Notes: generated by a model not told the origin, from the sequence alone. DNA of 64,000 nucleotides from Accumulibacter jenkinsii (GCA_036625225.1 JAZKUF010000005.1:192859-256858); one strand, 5' to 3'. Shown: positions 43,397 through 52,706, numbered from the stretch's first letter. Numbers and translations are program-made.

Positions 43397-45067
43397 TCAC
43401 TGCCTGCTGGCTCCCACCGCACCGTAACCCGTTTGGGCACGCATGTACTGGTCGTCGAAGGCATCCATTTCCGACCTTGCCCTGGCACTCGTATCGGACC
43501 TGGAGAAGAGGTAGGCCAGCAGGAAGGCCAGGGGCATGGCGAACAGGGCCGGCTGGGAGTAGGGGAAAATTGCCTGCGCATTACCCAGCACATCGACCCA
43601 CACCGATTTCGAAAGCACAACCAAAGCGACCGAGGAGATAAGACCGCCATAGCCGGCGAAGAGTGCCCCCCGGCTGGTCAGGCCCTTCCAGTACATGGAA
43701 AGTATCAATACCGGGAAAGTGGCTGCCGACGCGATGCCGAAGACCAGTCCGACCATGAAGGCAATGTTCTGCTTCTCGAACAGGATGCCGAGAAAGATGG
43801 CGACAAAGCCAAGGCTGAGGGTTGCCAGCTTTGAAACCCGGATCTCGGACGCCTCGGTCGCCTGCCCCTTCTTGATCACGCAGGCGTAGAGATCATGCGA
43901 GATGGCCGAAGCGCCAGCCAGCGCCAGACCGGAGACCACGGCCAGGATGGTGGCTAAGGCGACAACTGCCATGAAACCGAGCAGCATGTCGCCGCCAACC
44001 GCCCTGGCCAGATGCATGACCACCATGTTGCCACCGCCGACCAGCTTGCCGCCGACATCCCCTCCTTCGAAGAAATCCGGATTCCGGCCGACGATCAGTA
44101 TGGCGCAGAGGCCCATGATGAAGATCACGTTGAAGAAGTAGGCGACAATGCCGGAAGCGTAGAGCATCGATTTGCGGGCTTCCCTGGCATTGGCTACCGT
44201 AAAGAAACGCATCAGGATATGGGGCAGTCCGGCGGTGCCGAACATCAGGCCGAGCCCCAGGGAAATGGCGTTCACCGGATCAGCCAGCAGACTACCCGGG
44301 GTCATCAGCCTGATTCCCAGTTGATGCACGGATGTTGCCTTTTCGATCAGGGTCTGATACGAGAAACCGAACTGGCTGTAGGCCAGAAGCATGCACAGGG
44401 TGCCGCCGATCAGCAGCATGCCGGTCTTGATGATTTGCACCCAGGTGGTGGCAACCATGCCGCCGAAAGCGACATAGACCATCATCAGGAGACCCACTGC
44501 GAAGACAGCGATACTGTAATCCAGGCCGAAGAGCAGCTTGATCAACTGACCGGCACCAACCAGCTGGGCAACCAGATAGAAGATGATCACGGTCAGCGAG
44601 GAAATCGCCACCATGGTACGCACCTTGCCCTGATCGAGACGGAACGAGGTGATATCGGAGAGGGTATATTGACCCAGATTGCGCAGGCGCTCGGCCATCA
44701 GGAAGAGGATGATCGGCCAGCCGACGAAGAAAGACAGCATGTAAAGGTAGCCGTCAAAGCCCTGGCCGTAGACCAGGGCAGTCAAACCGAGCAGCGTGGC
44801 CGCAGACATGTAGTCACCGGCAATGGCCAGGCCGTTCTGGAAGCCGGTGATTTCGGCACCGGCCGTGTAGAAGTCCGCCGTAGACCGGGTGCGACTGGAT
44901 GCCCACCAGGTAATCCCGATACTCAGCACCACAAAAATGCAGAACATGAAGATGGCGTGCCCGTTAGTCGGTTCTTCCGCAGCCCCGGCGAGCGGCGTGC
45001 CGGCATGGGCCAGGGTACTGAAGGCGAAGAGCACGAGCGCTTTACCAGGTTGAGTCAGGCGGCGCAT
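43397..45067 (-). CDS. actP: Acetate/cation symporter ActP
   Basis: 556 residues, sodium:solute symporter family with about 13 helices. Family markers are DFYTAGAEITGFQNGLAIAGDYMSAATLLG near the start, FGGMVATTWVQIIKTGMLLIGG and TILAVVSGLALAGASAISHDLYA. An N-terminal signal-like segment precedes the first helix. It imports acetate or a similar small carboxylate. The start codon overlaps the end of yjcH by one base, so the two are co-translated. It is on the opposite strand to the hydrogenase genes around it. Confidence 0.92.
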   Translation of the reverse strand: MRRLTQPGKALVLFAFSTLAHAGTPLAGAAEEPTNGHAIFMFCIFVVLSIGITWWASSRTRSTADFYTAGAEITGFQNGLAIAGDYMSAATLLGLTALVYGQGFDGYLYMLSFFVGWPIILFLMAERLRNLGQYTLSDITSFRLDQGKVRTMVAISSLTVIIFYLVAQLVGAGQLIKLLFGLDYSIAVFAVGLLMMVYVAFGGMVATTWVQIIKTGMLLIGGTLCMLLAYSQFGFSYQTLIEKATSVHQLGIRLMTPGSLLADPVNAISLGLGLMFGTAGLPHILMRFFTVANAREARKSMLYASGIVAYFFNVIFIMGLCAILIVGRNPDFFEGGDVGGKLVGGGNMVVMHLARAVGGDMLLGFMAVVALATILAVVSGLALAGASAISHDLYACVIKKGQATEASEIRVSKLATLSLGFVAIFLGILFEKQNIAFMVGLVFGIASAATFPVLILSMYWKGLTSRGALFAGYGGLISSVALVVLSKSVWVDVLGNAQAIFPYSQPALFAMPLAFLLAYLFSRSDTSARARSEMDAFDDQYMRAQTGYGAVGASRQ

Positions 45068-45387
45068 TATCCATTCTCCTTCTGTGCTTGCTCGATGATT
45101 TCCTCGGTCAGGGCGTCGAATTCGCTATTGGCGATATTGACGTAAAAGGCCGCGATGACCCAGAAGAAGAAGAACAGGAAAAGCTCAATGACGACCCCCA
45201 CAGAGACCATCGAGACTTCGCTGACCGGCTGGCCGAGAGCGACCGGGTCGAAAGCGACCATCAGCACGAATCCGAAAAACATCGTGAAAACAATAGCCGC
45301 CAGGGTCCAGGCAAAACGCCCCCGCTTCCTGATCAGTTCCCCGAATTTCGGATTGCCCCGCATCCGCTTATACATTTCATTACTCAT
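45067..45387 (-). CDS. yjcH: DUF485 membrane protein YjcH
   Basis: 106 residues with two helices (FAWTLAAIVFTMFFGFVLMV and VIELFLFFFFWVIAAFYV) and the family start NPKFGELIRKRGRFAW. In enterobacteria yjcH and actP form an operon with acetyl-CoA synthetase. Here the synthetase is absent. It overlaps actP by one base. The 377 bp upstream also hold the divergent hybO promoter. Confidence 0.9.
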   Translation of the reverse strand: MSNEMYKRMRGNPKFGELIRKRGRFAWTLAAIVFTMFFGFVLMVAFDPVALGQPVSEVSMVSVGVVIELFLFFFFWVIAAFYVNIANSEFDALTEEIIEQAQKENG

Positions 45388-45764
45388 GACGATCCCTCCC
45401 TCTTGTAATCCATGAACACTGAATCCATGAACAATGGCCGGTCAGCGTGCGGAGTTCGCCACGACGGGTAGACGGGCAAGTCTTTGTGCAATCAGCCTGC
45501 ATACAAGATTCATGCCTGCCCGCTGCGCCTCCCTAAATGCCGGAGAATCAAGGCCTTGCTAGCGATGACTGCGATCTGTCATTGGCGCAAAGTGGTTAGT
45601 TTTGTGGTTATTAACTAATCGTTTTGCTGATTGCCTGGCAAGCCACCGCCTGGGTAAGCCCTTGAATTCTCAGCAGGGCGACTTCCTTTCCTGCATGGCA
45701 TGCGATTTGCTGTTGATGCTGTTATCCGGTCGGAACGCGGCCAGACACCAGGGGGAGAGAAGGC
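45388..45764. other. Divergent regulatory region between yjcH and hybO
   Basis: 377 bp without a gene. It contains a sigma-54 promoter for hybO and an AT-richer stretch (45580-45630, TTAGTTTTGTGGTTATTAACTAATCG in part) that could bind IHF or the activator upstream of it. Confidence 0.6.
45696..45711 (+). promoter_or_regulatory. Sigma-54 promoter upstream of hybO
   Basis: TGGCATGCGATTTGCT matches the -24/-12 consensus TGGCAC-N5-TTGCW with one mismatch, and the GG and GC doublets have the required 10-bp spacing. It ends 53 bp upstream of the hybO start. HoxA, encoded 7 kb upstream, is an activator of this promoter class. Confidence 0.75.
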
Positions 45765-46952
45765 ATGGGCGATCTTGATGAGATCTTTGATCGGGGTCGC
45801 AGGACCTTGCACGACGCCGGGCAGCGCCTGGATATTTCGCGCCGCGATTTTCTCCAGTTCTGCTCGACGCTGGCGGTCACCATGGGCTTGCCTGGTGGCG
45901 CGGAAGCGGCGATCGCCAAGGCGATAGAAACGGCCCAGCGGCCTTCGGTGATCTGGCTGCACTTTCAGGAATGTACGGGATGCACGGAATCGCTGCTTCG
46001 TGCCGAACATCCGACGCTAGAGAAACTGATTCTGGATGTCATTTCTCTTGACTACCACGAGACCTTGATGGCGGCTGCCGGGCATCAGGCGGAAGCCGCC
46101 CGCAAGGACGCCATGACAGTCCACAAGGGCAAATATGTTCTGGTGGTCGAAGGGGCCATCCCGGTCAGGGATAAGGGTGTTTTCTGCAAGATCGGCGGGC
46201 AGACGGCAGTCGATCTGGTGACGGAATGCGCGGCAGATGCGGCGGCAGTCATGGCCATCGGATCGTGCGCTTCCTGGGGCGGCATGCCGTCCAGCGGCCC
46301 CAATCCGACCGGTGCTTCGCGCCTGGCCGAGGTGCTCGGCAAGCCGGTGGTGACCATTCCCGGCTGTCCACCGAACCCGTACAACTTTCTCGCCACCGTC
46401 GTCCATTTCCTGACCTTCGGCAAGCTGCCCGAAGTCGATCAGCTGGGCCGCCCGAAATTCGCCTATTCGCGCCTGATTCACGAACATTGTGAGCGCCGCG
46501 CGCACTTCGATGCCGGCCGCTTTGCCATTGAGTTCGGCGATTCAGGACATCGCCAGGGTTACTGTCTCTACAAGCTCGGCTGCAAGGGACCGGAAACCTA
46601 TGCCAACTGTTCGACCATAGGTTTTGGCGATGCCGGCGAAAACAACTGGCCGGTAGGCTGCGGTCATCCGTGCATCGGCTGTACCGAGCAAGGGGTCGGC
46701 TTCACCAAGCCGATCCATCAGGTCGCCAGGATGATCAATGTGGCGCCTCCTTTACAGTATCCGCGCATCGTGGAAGAGCAAGGCAAGGGAGCCTCATTCG
46801 CGTCGGCCGCCGCCCTCGCCGCGCTGGCAGGTGCCGCCGCTGGCGGGGCAGCGATGATGACGGTCAACCTCGGTTTGTCGCACAAGGCGGAGGAGGCTCA
46901 GCGCGCCAGGAAGGACCAACAGCAAGATGACGAAAGCGGGGTGGACTCATGA
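45765..46952 (+). CDS. hybO: Uptake [NiFe]-hydrogenase small subunit
   Basis: 395 residues with a twin-arginine signal (DISRRDFLQFCSTLAVTMGL), so it is exported folded. Cluster ligands are seen in ECTGCTESLLR, IGSCASWGG, IPGCPPNPYN, HEHCERRAHFD, CLYKLGCKGPETYANC and CGHPCIGCTEQG. The proximal motif is CTGC, not the CTCC of oxygen-tolerant enzymes. A C-terminal helix (AAALAALAGAAAGGAAMM) anchors it in the membrane. The gene order small subunit-HybA-HybB-large subunit is that of E. coli hydrogenase 2. It overlaps hybA by 4 bp. Confidence 0.93.
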   Translation: MGDLDEIFDRGRRTLHDAGQRLDISRRDFLQFCSTLAVTMGLPGGAEAAIAKAIETAQRPSVIWLHFQECTGCTESLLRAEHPTLEKLILDVISLDYHETLMAAAGHQAEAARKDAMTVHKGKYVLVVEGAIPVRDKGVFCKIGGQTAVDLVTECAADAAAVMAIGSCASWGGMPSSGPNPTGASRLAEVLGKPVVTIPGCPPNPYNFLATVVHFLTFGKLPEVDQLGRPKFAYSRLIHEHCERRAHFDAGRFAIEFGDSGHRQGYCLYKLGCKGPETYANCSTIGFGDAGENNWPVGCGHPCIGCTEQGVGFTKPIHQVARMINVAPPLQYPRIVEEQGKGASFASAAALAALAGAAAGGAAMMTVNLGLSHKAEEAQRARKDQQQDDESGVDS

Positions 46953-47959
46953 AGAGCGGCACGAGCCCCCGGCGTGATTTTCTTAAAAACGTCCTCGCCA
47001 GCGGTGCCGCAGCGACCCTTGCCCCGCCCGTATGCGCGCGTGACAATCTTGCTCGACCGACCGAGGCCCTCGGCCTGCTTTATGACGCCACCCTGTGCGT
47101 CGGCTGCAAAGCCTGTGTGGCTGCCTGCAAGGAGGCCAATCACAACCTGCCGGAGTTTTTCACCGAGGACCGGCTGTGGGATACGCCGCTCGACACCTCT
47201 GCGCACACCTTCAATCTGATCAAGATGTACCGCAATGGCACGATGGAAACGAAGGATTCGGAAGTCGACGGTTATGCCTTCATGAAGACTTCGTGCATGC
47301 ATTGCGTCGACCCGTCCTGTGTGTCGGCCTGCCCGGTGACGGCGATGATCAAGGACCCGGTCACCGGCATCGTTTCCTACGACCCCGAAGCCTGCGTCGG
47401 CTGCCGTTATTGCGTGGTGGCCTGTCCGTTCGGCATTCCGAAGTACCAATACGACACGGCGACCGGCAAGATCGGCAAGTGCGAGCTGTGCCGTCATCGC
47501 CATGAGGACGGCCATTATTCTGCCTGCGCCGAGGTTTGTCCGACGGGCGCTACCCTCTATGGCAGGACCTCCGAGTTGCTGGCCGAAGCCAGGCGCCGCC
47601 TCGCCCTCCCACCGGGAAGCGTGACCACCTATCCGCGCGGAAGGATCGGCGGACCTGATCAGAGCTACGAGGGAACGGTCGGCAACTATCTCCAGCATGT
47701 GTATGGGGAGCATGAGTACGGCGGCACCCAGGTACTGAAACTCTCGGCAGTAAGCTTCGCCAAGGTCGGCATGCCCGATCTGCCGCCCGTGTCGTCGGCC
47801 TCCACCTCAGAAACCATCCAGCATTCCCTTTACGGTGGTCTGATGCTGCCGGTCGTGGCGCTCGGCGCACTGACCTTCATCGCCAGGCGCAACGTCCATG
47901 CAGCCGGCGAATCGGCTGACGATGGAAATGAGGGAAAGGCTGGAAAGGGGGAGAAATGA
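46949..47959 (+). CDS. hybA: Hydrogenase 2 ferredoxin-type subunit HybA
   Basis: 336 residues with a twin-arginine-like signal (SPRRDFLKNVLASGAAATL). Four [4Fe-4S] binding groups are present: CVGCKACVAACKEAN, CMHCVDPSCVSACP, CVGCRYCVVACPF and CELCRHRHEDGHYSACAEVCP. A C-terminal helix (GGLMLPVVALGALTFIARR) anchors it. It passes electrons between the small subunit and the membrane protein HybB. It overlaps both neighbours by 4 bp. Confidence 0.94.
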   Translation: MKSGTSPRRDFLKNVLASGAAATLAPPVCARDNLARPTEALGLLYDATLCVGCKACVAACKEANHNLPEFFTEDRLWDTPLDTSAHTFNLIKMYRNGTMETKDSEVDGYAFMKTSCMHCVDPSCVSACPVTAMIKDPVTGIVSYDPEACVGCRYCVVACPFGIPKYQYDTATGKIGKCELCRHRHEDGHYSACAEVCPTGATLYGRTSELLAEARRRLALPPGSVTTYPRGRIGGPDQSYEGTVGNYLQHVYGEHEYGGTQVLKLSAVSFAKVGMPDLPPVSSASTSETIQHSLYGGLMLPVVALGALTFIARRNVHAAGESADDGNEGKAGKGEK

Positions 47960-49122
47960 CCATGGCGAATCATCAACACGCAAGTCCCGTTCCGGTGGGC
48001 GGCAGCCTGGTCAATGCCACGACCCTGGTGTGCGGCGTCATCATCTCGATGATGATCGCCATCCTTCTGGTCCGCTTCATTTTTGGCCTCGGCTCGGTCG
48101 CCAATATCAATGATGGCTACTCGTGGGGCATCTGGGTCGTGGTCGATGTGATGGTCGGATCGGCGCTGGCCTGCGGCGGCTTCTCGGTCGCCCTGCTGGT
48201 ATACATTTTCAACAAGGGCGAATACCACCCGCTGGTGCGACCGGCACTGCTCGGCAGTCTTTTTGGTTACACCCTGGCCGGGCTCGGGATCTTCATGGAT
48301 CTCGGTCGCTGGTGGAATTTCTGGCACATCATGTGGCCGACCTATGCCAACCCCAATTCGGTGATGTTCGAAGTCGCGGTATGCGTCACGGCATACATCG
48401 TGGTGATGTGGATCGAGTTTTCGCCCGTCTTCCTGGAAAAATTCGGTCTGCGTGACGTGCGCAAAAAGCTCAACAAGGTCTTGTTTTTCTTCATCGCCCT
48501 GGGCGTTCTGTTGCCGATGATGCACCAGTCGTCGCTGGGCACCATGCTGGTGGTGATGGGTGGCCAGGTCAATCCGCTCTGGCAAACGCCCGCCGTGCCC
48601 CTGATTTACCTTCTCACGGCAATCATCATCGGCTACGGCGTGGTGCTGTTCGAATCCTGTGTGGCGTCGGCCTCCTATCGCCGGACGATAGAAGTACATC
48701 TGCTCAATCCCTTGTCGAAAGTCATGCTCGGAACGCTCGCCGTCTATCTCGCGGTGCGTCTTGGCGATCTGCTGATCCGCGGCGCCCTCGGCGAAGCCTT
48801 CAAACCGACCTTCGTGGCGCTGTCATTCTGGGTGGAGAACGTCTGCTTCATCGCCCCCTTCTTCCTGATTGGCAATGTGATGGCACGACGCAATCCGGCG
48901 CGCCTGTTTCTGGCCGGACTGTCAATCATGGCGGGCGGCATCCTGCTGCGGCTGAATGGTTTCCTGATCGGCTACGACACCGGTCCGGGCTGGACCTATT
49001 TCCCCTCGCTTGCCGAAGTGCTGGTGACCTCGGGGATGTTCGCCGTCGAAGTTCTCAGCTACATCGTCATTACCCGCAGATTCCCGGTGCTGCCCCGGGA
49101 AGACGCGCAGTTGGCCTCCTAA
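47956..49122 (+). CDS. hybB: Hydrogenase 2 integral membrane subunit HybB
   Basis: 388 residues with about ten helices, NrfD/PsrC family. Typical blocks are INDGYSWGIWVVVDVMVGSA, GIFMDLGRWWNFWHIMWPTY and MHQSSLGTMLVVMGGQVNPLW. It links the hydrogenase to the quinone pool and may couple to proton movement. A second ATG two codons in is possible as the start. It lies 16 bp upstream of the large subunit start used here. Confidence 0.93.
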   Translation: MTMANHQHASPVPVGGSLVNATTLVCGVIISMMIAILLVRFIFGLGSVANINDGYSWGIWVVVDVMVGSALACGGFSVALLVYIFNKGEYHPLVRPALLGSLFGYTLAGLGIFMDLGRWWNFWHIMWPTYANPNSVMFEVAVCVTAYIVVMWIEFSPVFLEKFGLRDVRKKLNKVLFFFIALGVLLPMMHQSSLGTMLVVMGGQVNPLWQTPAVPLIYLLTAIIIGYGVVLFESCVASASYRRTIEVHLLNPLSKVMLGTLAVYLAVRLGDLLIRGALGEAFKPTFVALSFWVENVCFIAPFFLIGNVMARRNPARLFLAGLSIMAGGILLRLNGFLIGYDTGPGWTYFPSLAEVLVTSGMFAVEVLSYIVITRRFPVLPREDAQLAS

Positions 49123-49138
49123 AACAGGGATGGAAAAA

Positions 49139-50845
49139 ATGTCCACGCGCATAACGATTGATCCGATCACCCGTATTGAAGGCCACTTGCGGATTGATGT
49201 CGATGTCGATGGCGGCCGGGTCAGGAAGGCCTGGTCGTCCGGCCAGATGTGGCGGGGGGTTGAACTGATCCTGCTCGGACGCGACCCGCGCGATGCCTGG
49301 ACCATCACCCAGCGTATCTGTGGCGTATGCACCACGGTGCATGCCATCACCTCGGTACGCGCCGTTGAAAATGCGCTGCAGATGGAGATCCCGCTGAACG
49401 CGCAATACATCCGGAATCTGATCATCCTGGCACATTCGGTGCACGATTCCATCGTGCATTTTTATCATCTTTCCGCCCTCGACTGGGTCGATGTCACCGC
49501 TGCCCTCAAGGCCAGTCCGGCCAAGACGGCGGTGCTGGCCGAAAGCCTGTCCTCCTGGCATCTCAACAGCCAGCAGGAGATGAAGCGTGTACAGGATAGG
49601 CTCAAACACTTCGTCAATGGGGGGCAACTGGGCATTTTTACCAATGGCTACTGGGGCCATCCGGCGATGAAGCTGTCACCCGAGGTCAACCTGATGGCCG
49701 TGGCGCACTACTTGCAGGCCCTGGAAGTGCAGCGCAAGGCCAACAAGATTGTCGCCATTCTCGGTTCGAAGACGCCGCACATCCAGAATGTGGCGGTCGG
49801 CGGCGTTGCCAACCCCTTGTCAACCGACTCGCAGGCCGTGCTGACCGTGGAACGTCTGATGGCGGTCAAGGGCTGGATCGACGAACTCGATGATTTTGTC
49901 AAAAATGTCTATCTGATCGATGTCGCTGCCGTCGGCGCCTTCTACCCGGAATGGACGACCATCGGCAAAGGCATCACCCACTACCTTTCGCTGCCGGATA
50001 TTCCGCTGGATACCAAGGGTACGCAGTTTGCCTTTCCCGGGGGCTGCATTGATGCCGGCGATCTTGCCCAACGCACGCCGATTACCACCTTCAATGATGA
50101 ATACTGGATCAAGGGTGTCGAGGAGTCCGTCAAGCACTCGTGGTACCACTACGACCAGGAGGGCGCCCTGCACCCCTACCAGGGTCAGACCAGGCCGGAC
50201 TACACCGACTTCAAGGACGACGCCAAATATTCCTGGATGAAGTCGCCCACTTTCTACGGCAAGACCACCCAGGTCGGTCCCCTTGCCCGGGTGCTGAACG
50301 GTCTCGCCGCCGGCCATGCGCCGACCACCCACTACGCCACTGCCGCACTCGATACGGTTTCCGCCCTGGCCAAGACGAAGATCGGGCTGGACGCCATGCA
50401 CTCGACCATCGGCCGGCACGCTGCGCGCGCCATCGCCGCCTGCGTCAACGTCGATCTGCTGTCCGAGCAATGGACGGCGTTACTCACCAACATGGGCAAG
50501 GGCGATCTCGCCACTTTCAACAAGCCGGTATTTCCAGGTGGTGAGGTGATGGGCGTCGGCTTCCACGAGGCACCGCGCGGCGCCCTTTCGCACTGGGTGG
50601 TCATTGACCACGGCAAGATCAGAAACTACCAGTGCGTCGTTCCCTCGACCTGGAATGCCTGCCCAAGGAACGAGCAAGACGAGCCGGGCCCCTATGAAGC
50701 GTCATTGCTCGACACTCCGATCGCCGATGCCGAAAAGCCACTGGAAGTGCTGCGCACCATCCATTCCTTCGACCCGTGCATTGCCTGCGCCATCCACCTG
50801 ACCGATCAGGAAAGCAATACGGCCATTAGCGTCAAGGCGGTCTAG
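49139..50845 (+). CDS. hybC: Uptake [NiFe]-hydrogenase large subunit
   Basis: 568 residues, starting MSTRITIDPITRIEGHLRID as in E. coli HybC; an ATG three codons upstream (49130) is an alternative. Active-site cysteines are in QRICGVCTTVHA and DPCIACAIH. A 15-residue tail (LTDQESNTAISVKAV) follows the last histidine and is the sequence removed by the maturation protease. It catalyses H2 oxidation in the periplasm, exported by riding on the small subunit's Tat signal. It is the last structural gene; the protease follows 74 bp later. Confidence 0.96.
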   Translation: MSTRITIDPITRIEGHLRIDVDVDGGRVRKAWSSGQMWRGVELILLGRDPRDAWTITQRICGVCTTVHAITSVRAVENALQMEIPLNAQYIRNLIILAHSVHDSIVHFYHLSALDWVDVTAALKASPAKTAVLAESLSSWHLNSQQEMKRVQDRLKHFVNGGQLGIFTNGYWGHPAMKLSPEVNLMAVAHYLQALEVQRKANKIVAILGSKTPHIQNVAVGGVANPLSTDSQAVLTVERLMAVKGWIDELDDFVKNVYLIDVAAVGAFYPEWTTIGKGITHYLSLPDIPLDTKGTQFAFPGGCIDAGDLAQRTPITTFNDEYWIKGVEESVKHSWYHYDQEGALHPYQGQTRPDYTDFKDDAKYSWMKSPTFYGKTTQVGPLARVLNGLAAGHAPTTHYATAALDTVSALAKTKIGLDAMHSTIGRHAARAIAACVNVDLLSEQWTALLTNMGKGDLATFNKPVFPGGEVMGVGFHEAPRGALSHWVVIDHGKIRNYQCVVPSTWNACPRNEQDEPGPYEASLLDTPIADAEKPLEVLRTIHSFDPCIACAIHLTDQESNTAISVKAV

Positions 50846-50919
50846 CGCTCGCTTCGCTTGACGGCTGGCCGCGCTTAACCGGAGATGGTCGCCCTCCCTT
50901 CTTTTTTGGACTTTGCGTG

Positions 50920-51411
50920 ATGCGTGCAGTGGTTCTGGGTATCGGCAACACCCTCCTGACCGACGAGGCCGCCGGCGTGCGCGCTGTCGAGGCGCTGGAA
51001 CAGGCCTACAGCCTGCCGGCCAACGTGCAGATCATCGATGGCGGGACCTCGGGCATGGAATTGATCGAAGACCTTTCCCATCTCGATTTGCTGATTGTCA
51101 TCGATGTCGTCAAGACCGGTGCAGCCCCAGGAACGGTCGTCAAGATCGCCGGTGAAGGAATCCCCGTTTTTTTTCGCAGCAAGCTATCGCCACACCAGAT
51201 CGCCCTGCCGGATGTTCTGGCCAGCCTCGAACTGCTCGACACCATGCCGAAAGAAATCATTGTGCTGGGTGTTGAGCCCATCTCCCTCGAACTGGGTATG
51301 GAGATGACCGCCACCGTCGCGGCACGCGTCCCGCGCCTGACCGCCATGGCTGCCGAGGAACTCATCCGGCGCGGCTATTTTCTGGCACCGCTCGGCGTGG
51401 CGGCGGCCTGA
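50920..51411 (+). CDS. hybD: Hydrogenase maturation protease HybD
   Basis: 163 residues from the ATG at 50920; GTG directly before it is also possible. The nickel-sensing residues of the HyaD/HybD family are present: GIGNTLLTDEAAGVRAVEAL with the first acidic ligand, IDGGTSGMELIEDL with the second, and SPHQIALPDVLA with the histidine. It cuts the C-terminal tail of HybC after nickel insertion. The C terminus ends GYFLAPLGVAAA. A HypC-family gene starts 2 bp after it. Confidence 0.93.
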   Translation: MRAVVLGIGNTLLTDEAAGVRAVEALEQAYSLPANVQIIDGGTSGMELIEDLSHLDLLIVIDVVKTGAAPGTVVKIAGEGIPVFFRSKLSPHQIALPDVLASLELLDTMPKEIIVLGVEPISLELGMEMTATVAARVPRLTAMAAEELIRRGYFLAPLGVAAA

Positions 51412-51412
51412 A

Positions 51413-51667
51413 ATGTGCCTGGCTGCGCCATCGCGCGTTGTAGACGTTCGGGATGGCACGGCGATCACCGAGTGCTTTGGCCAATTGCGCGAAGTCAGCC
51501 TGCTGCTGCTGGCCGAGGAAGTGGCGGTGGGTGACTATGTGCTGATTCAGGCCGGTGGCTTTGCCTTTGAACGGGTCGAAGCGGAACGCGCGGAAGAGAC
51601 GCTGGCACTCATCGATGAACTCATGGCGCTGGCTGACGACGAGCGCAGTTGGGGGCACGTCGGGTGA
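51413..51667 (+). CDS. Second HypC-family chaperone (HybG/HupF-like)
   Basis: 84 residues starting MCLAAPSRVVDVRDGTAITE, with the N-terminal cysteine essential for cofactor transfer, and a central EEVAVGDYVLIQAGGFAFERV. It is only distantly similar to the HypC at 35598. Placed with the structural operon, it probably serves HybC specifically, as HybG does in E. coli. It overlaps hybE by 4 bp (GTGA). Confidence 0.9.
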   Translation: MCLAAPSRVVDVRDGTAITECFGQLREVSLLLLAEEVAVGDYVLIQAGGFAFERVEAERAEETLALIDELMALADDERSWGHVG

Positions 51668-52158
51668 CGTTTCGCATCCATCCGGACAATCCGGCAGATG
51701 CGGTTGAGGCTGCCTTCTTTCGCATCCAGCACGAACGCATGGCTGACGTGCCCATTCTCAACCCGGCGCTCGCCGTCGAAGCGATCGACTTCCAGCGTTG
51801 GCAGGGCCAATGGCTGGGCATTGTCCTGACACCCTGGTGCATGAGCCTGCTACTGGTGCCGGGCAGCGAAATCAGCTGGTTATCCACCGCTGAAAACAAG
51901 CGTCGATTTGTCCATTTCCCGGCCGGTGATTTTGCCTTTCTGGGAAGCGATGAACCCGAGTTGGGCGAATATCAGAGCTGTTCCCTTTTTTCACCGATGA
52001 ACAGGTTTTCATCCCAGTTCGATGCAGTGATGACCGCCCGTGCGTCGATGCTGGGTTTGCTTTCCCCACCCGTAACCGCCGAGACCAAAAATTCGACTGG
52101 CGGCCCCTCGCTTTCACGCCGGCGTTTTTTGTCGCTTGGCAAGACGTTCAGGCGTTGA
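51664..52158 (+). CDS. hybE: Hydrogenase assembly chaperone HybE
   Basis: 164 residues from a GTG start coupled to the preceding stop. The conserved core is present: RMADVPILNPALAVEAIDF, LGIVLTPWCMSLLLVPG and FSPMNRFSSQFDA. It is thought to keep small or large subunit in an export-competent state until the Tat step. The C-terminal tail has an arginine-rich LSRRRFLSLGKTFRR segment that resembles a Tat motif but is at the wrong end. It is the last gene before the origin. Confidence 0.88.
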   Translation: MTFRIHPDNPADAVEAAFFRIQHERMADVPILNPALAVEAIDFQRWQGQWLGIVLTPWCMSLLLVPGSEISWLSTAENKRRFVHFPAGDFAFLGSDEPELGEYQSCSLFSPMNRFSSQFDAVMTARASMLGLLSPPVTAETKNSTGGPSLSRRRFLSLGKTFRR

Positions 52159-52340
52159 ACCATCAATTCGGTGACAGCGCAGGGGAAGTGAACACTCACT
52201 TGCTTCTTGTCTGGACTGATCTGATCGACCGTCCGCTTGTCCGCTTGTCTCGGGTGGATGGCGCTGTGCCAGCGATTTCTGTTGTCTTTGCCGTTTGTCT
52301 TTTTGAAGACGCTTTTTCAGGACGATTGAGCACTCCTGGA

Positions 52341-52362
52341 TTCACTCTAACAACGACGTTCT
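52341..52362 (+). repeat. Outlying iteron-like unit
   Basis: TTCACTCTAACAACGACGTT matches the iteron core found 230 bp downstream. It stands alone, in direct orientation. It may extend the initiator-binding region or be a control site. Confidence 0.6.
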
Positions 52363-52487
52363 GTTCGGCTTGCTGGGTTTCATCTGTTGACTGTTGTTCG
52401 ACGAGTGAACACTGCTGCTGTCGCTTCCGGGATGGCGAGATTTTCTCAGCGCTCGGGTAAGGGTCGTCTTTTGGGTGACAGACAGCC

Positions 52488-52545
52488 CTGTATTATAAAA
52501 GATTAAAGAAGATTAACCCCCTGTGGACAAGCCTATTTATCGTTT
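52488..52545. promoter_or_regulatory. AT-rich opening region with DnaA-box-like site
   Basis: The run TATTATAAAAGATTAAAG and two AGATTAA repeats lie next to TGTGGACAA (52522-52530), which reads TTGTCCACA on the minus strand, one base off a consensus DnaA box. This is the expected strand-opening element beside the iterons. Confidence 0.65.
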
Positions 52546-52574
52546 TATTTTCAATAAGTTATGGAACACTCTTG

Positions 52575-52706
52575 TTCACCGTAAAGACGATGTTTGTTCA
52601 CCGTAAAGACGACGTTTTTTCACTCTTAGGACGACGTTTTTCACCCATAAGACGAGCTTTGTCACTCAAAAGACGATCTTTTGTTCACTCATTCGACGAC
52701 GTTGGC
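52575..52706 (+). repeat. Six tandem iterons
   Basis: Units start at 52575, 52597, 52619, 52640, 52661 and 52684. The first two are nearly identical (TTCACCGTAAAGACGA), the rest vary in the middle but keep TTCAC or GTCAC and the GACGA-[CGT]-[CGT]TTT end. Spacing of two helical turns places the initiator on one face of the DNA. Confidence 0.9.

Noticed and set aside
44012..45145. 377-codon plus-strand frame over actP/yjcH
   Set aside because: His/Gln/Asp-rich shadow of the ActP gene, whose helices and family motifs are clear on the other strand.
52575..52706. Iterons considered as a CRISPR array
   Set aside because: The 21-23 bp period has no separate unique spacers, and the block lies next to a replication initiator.
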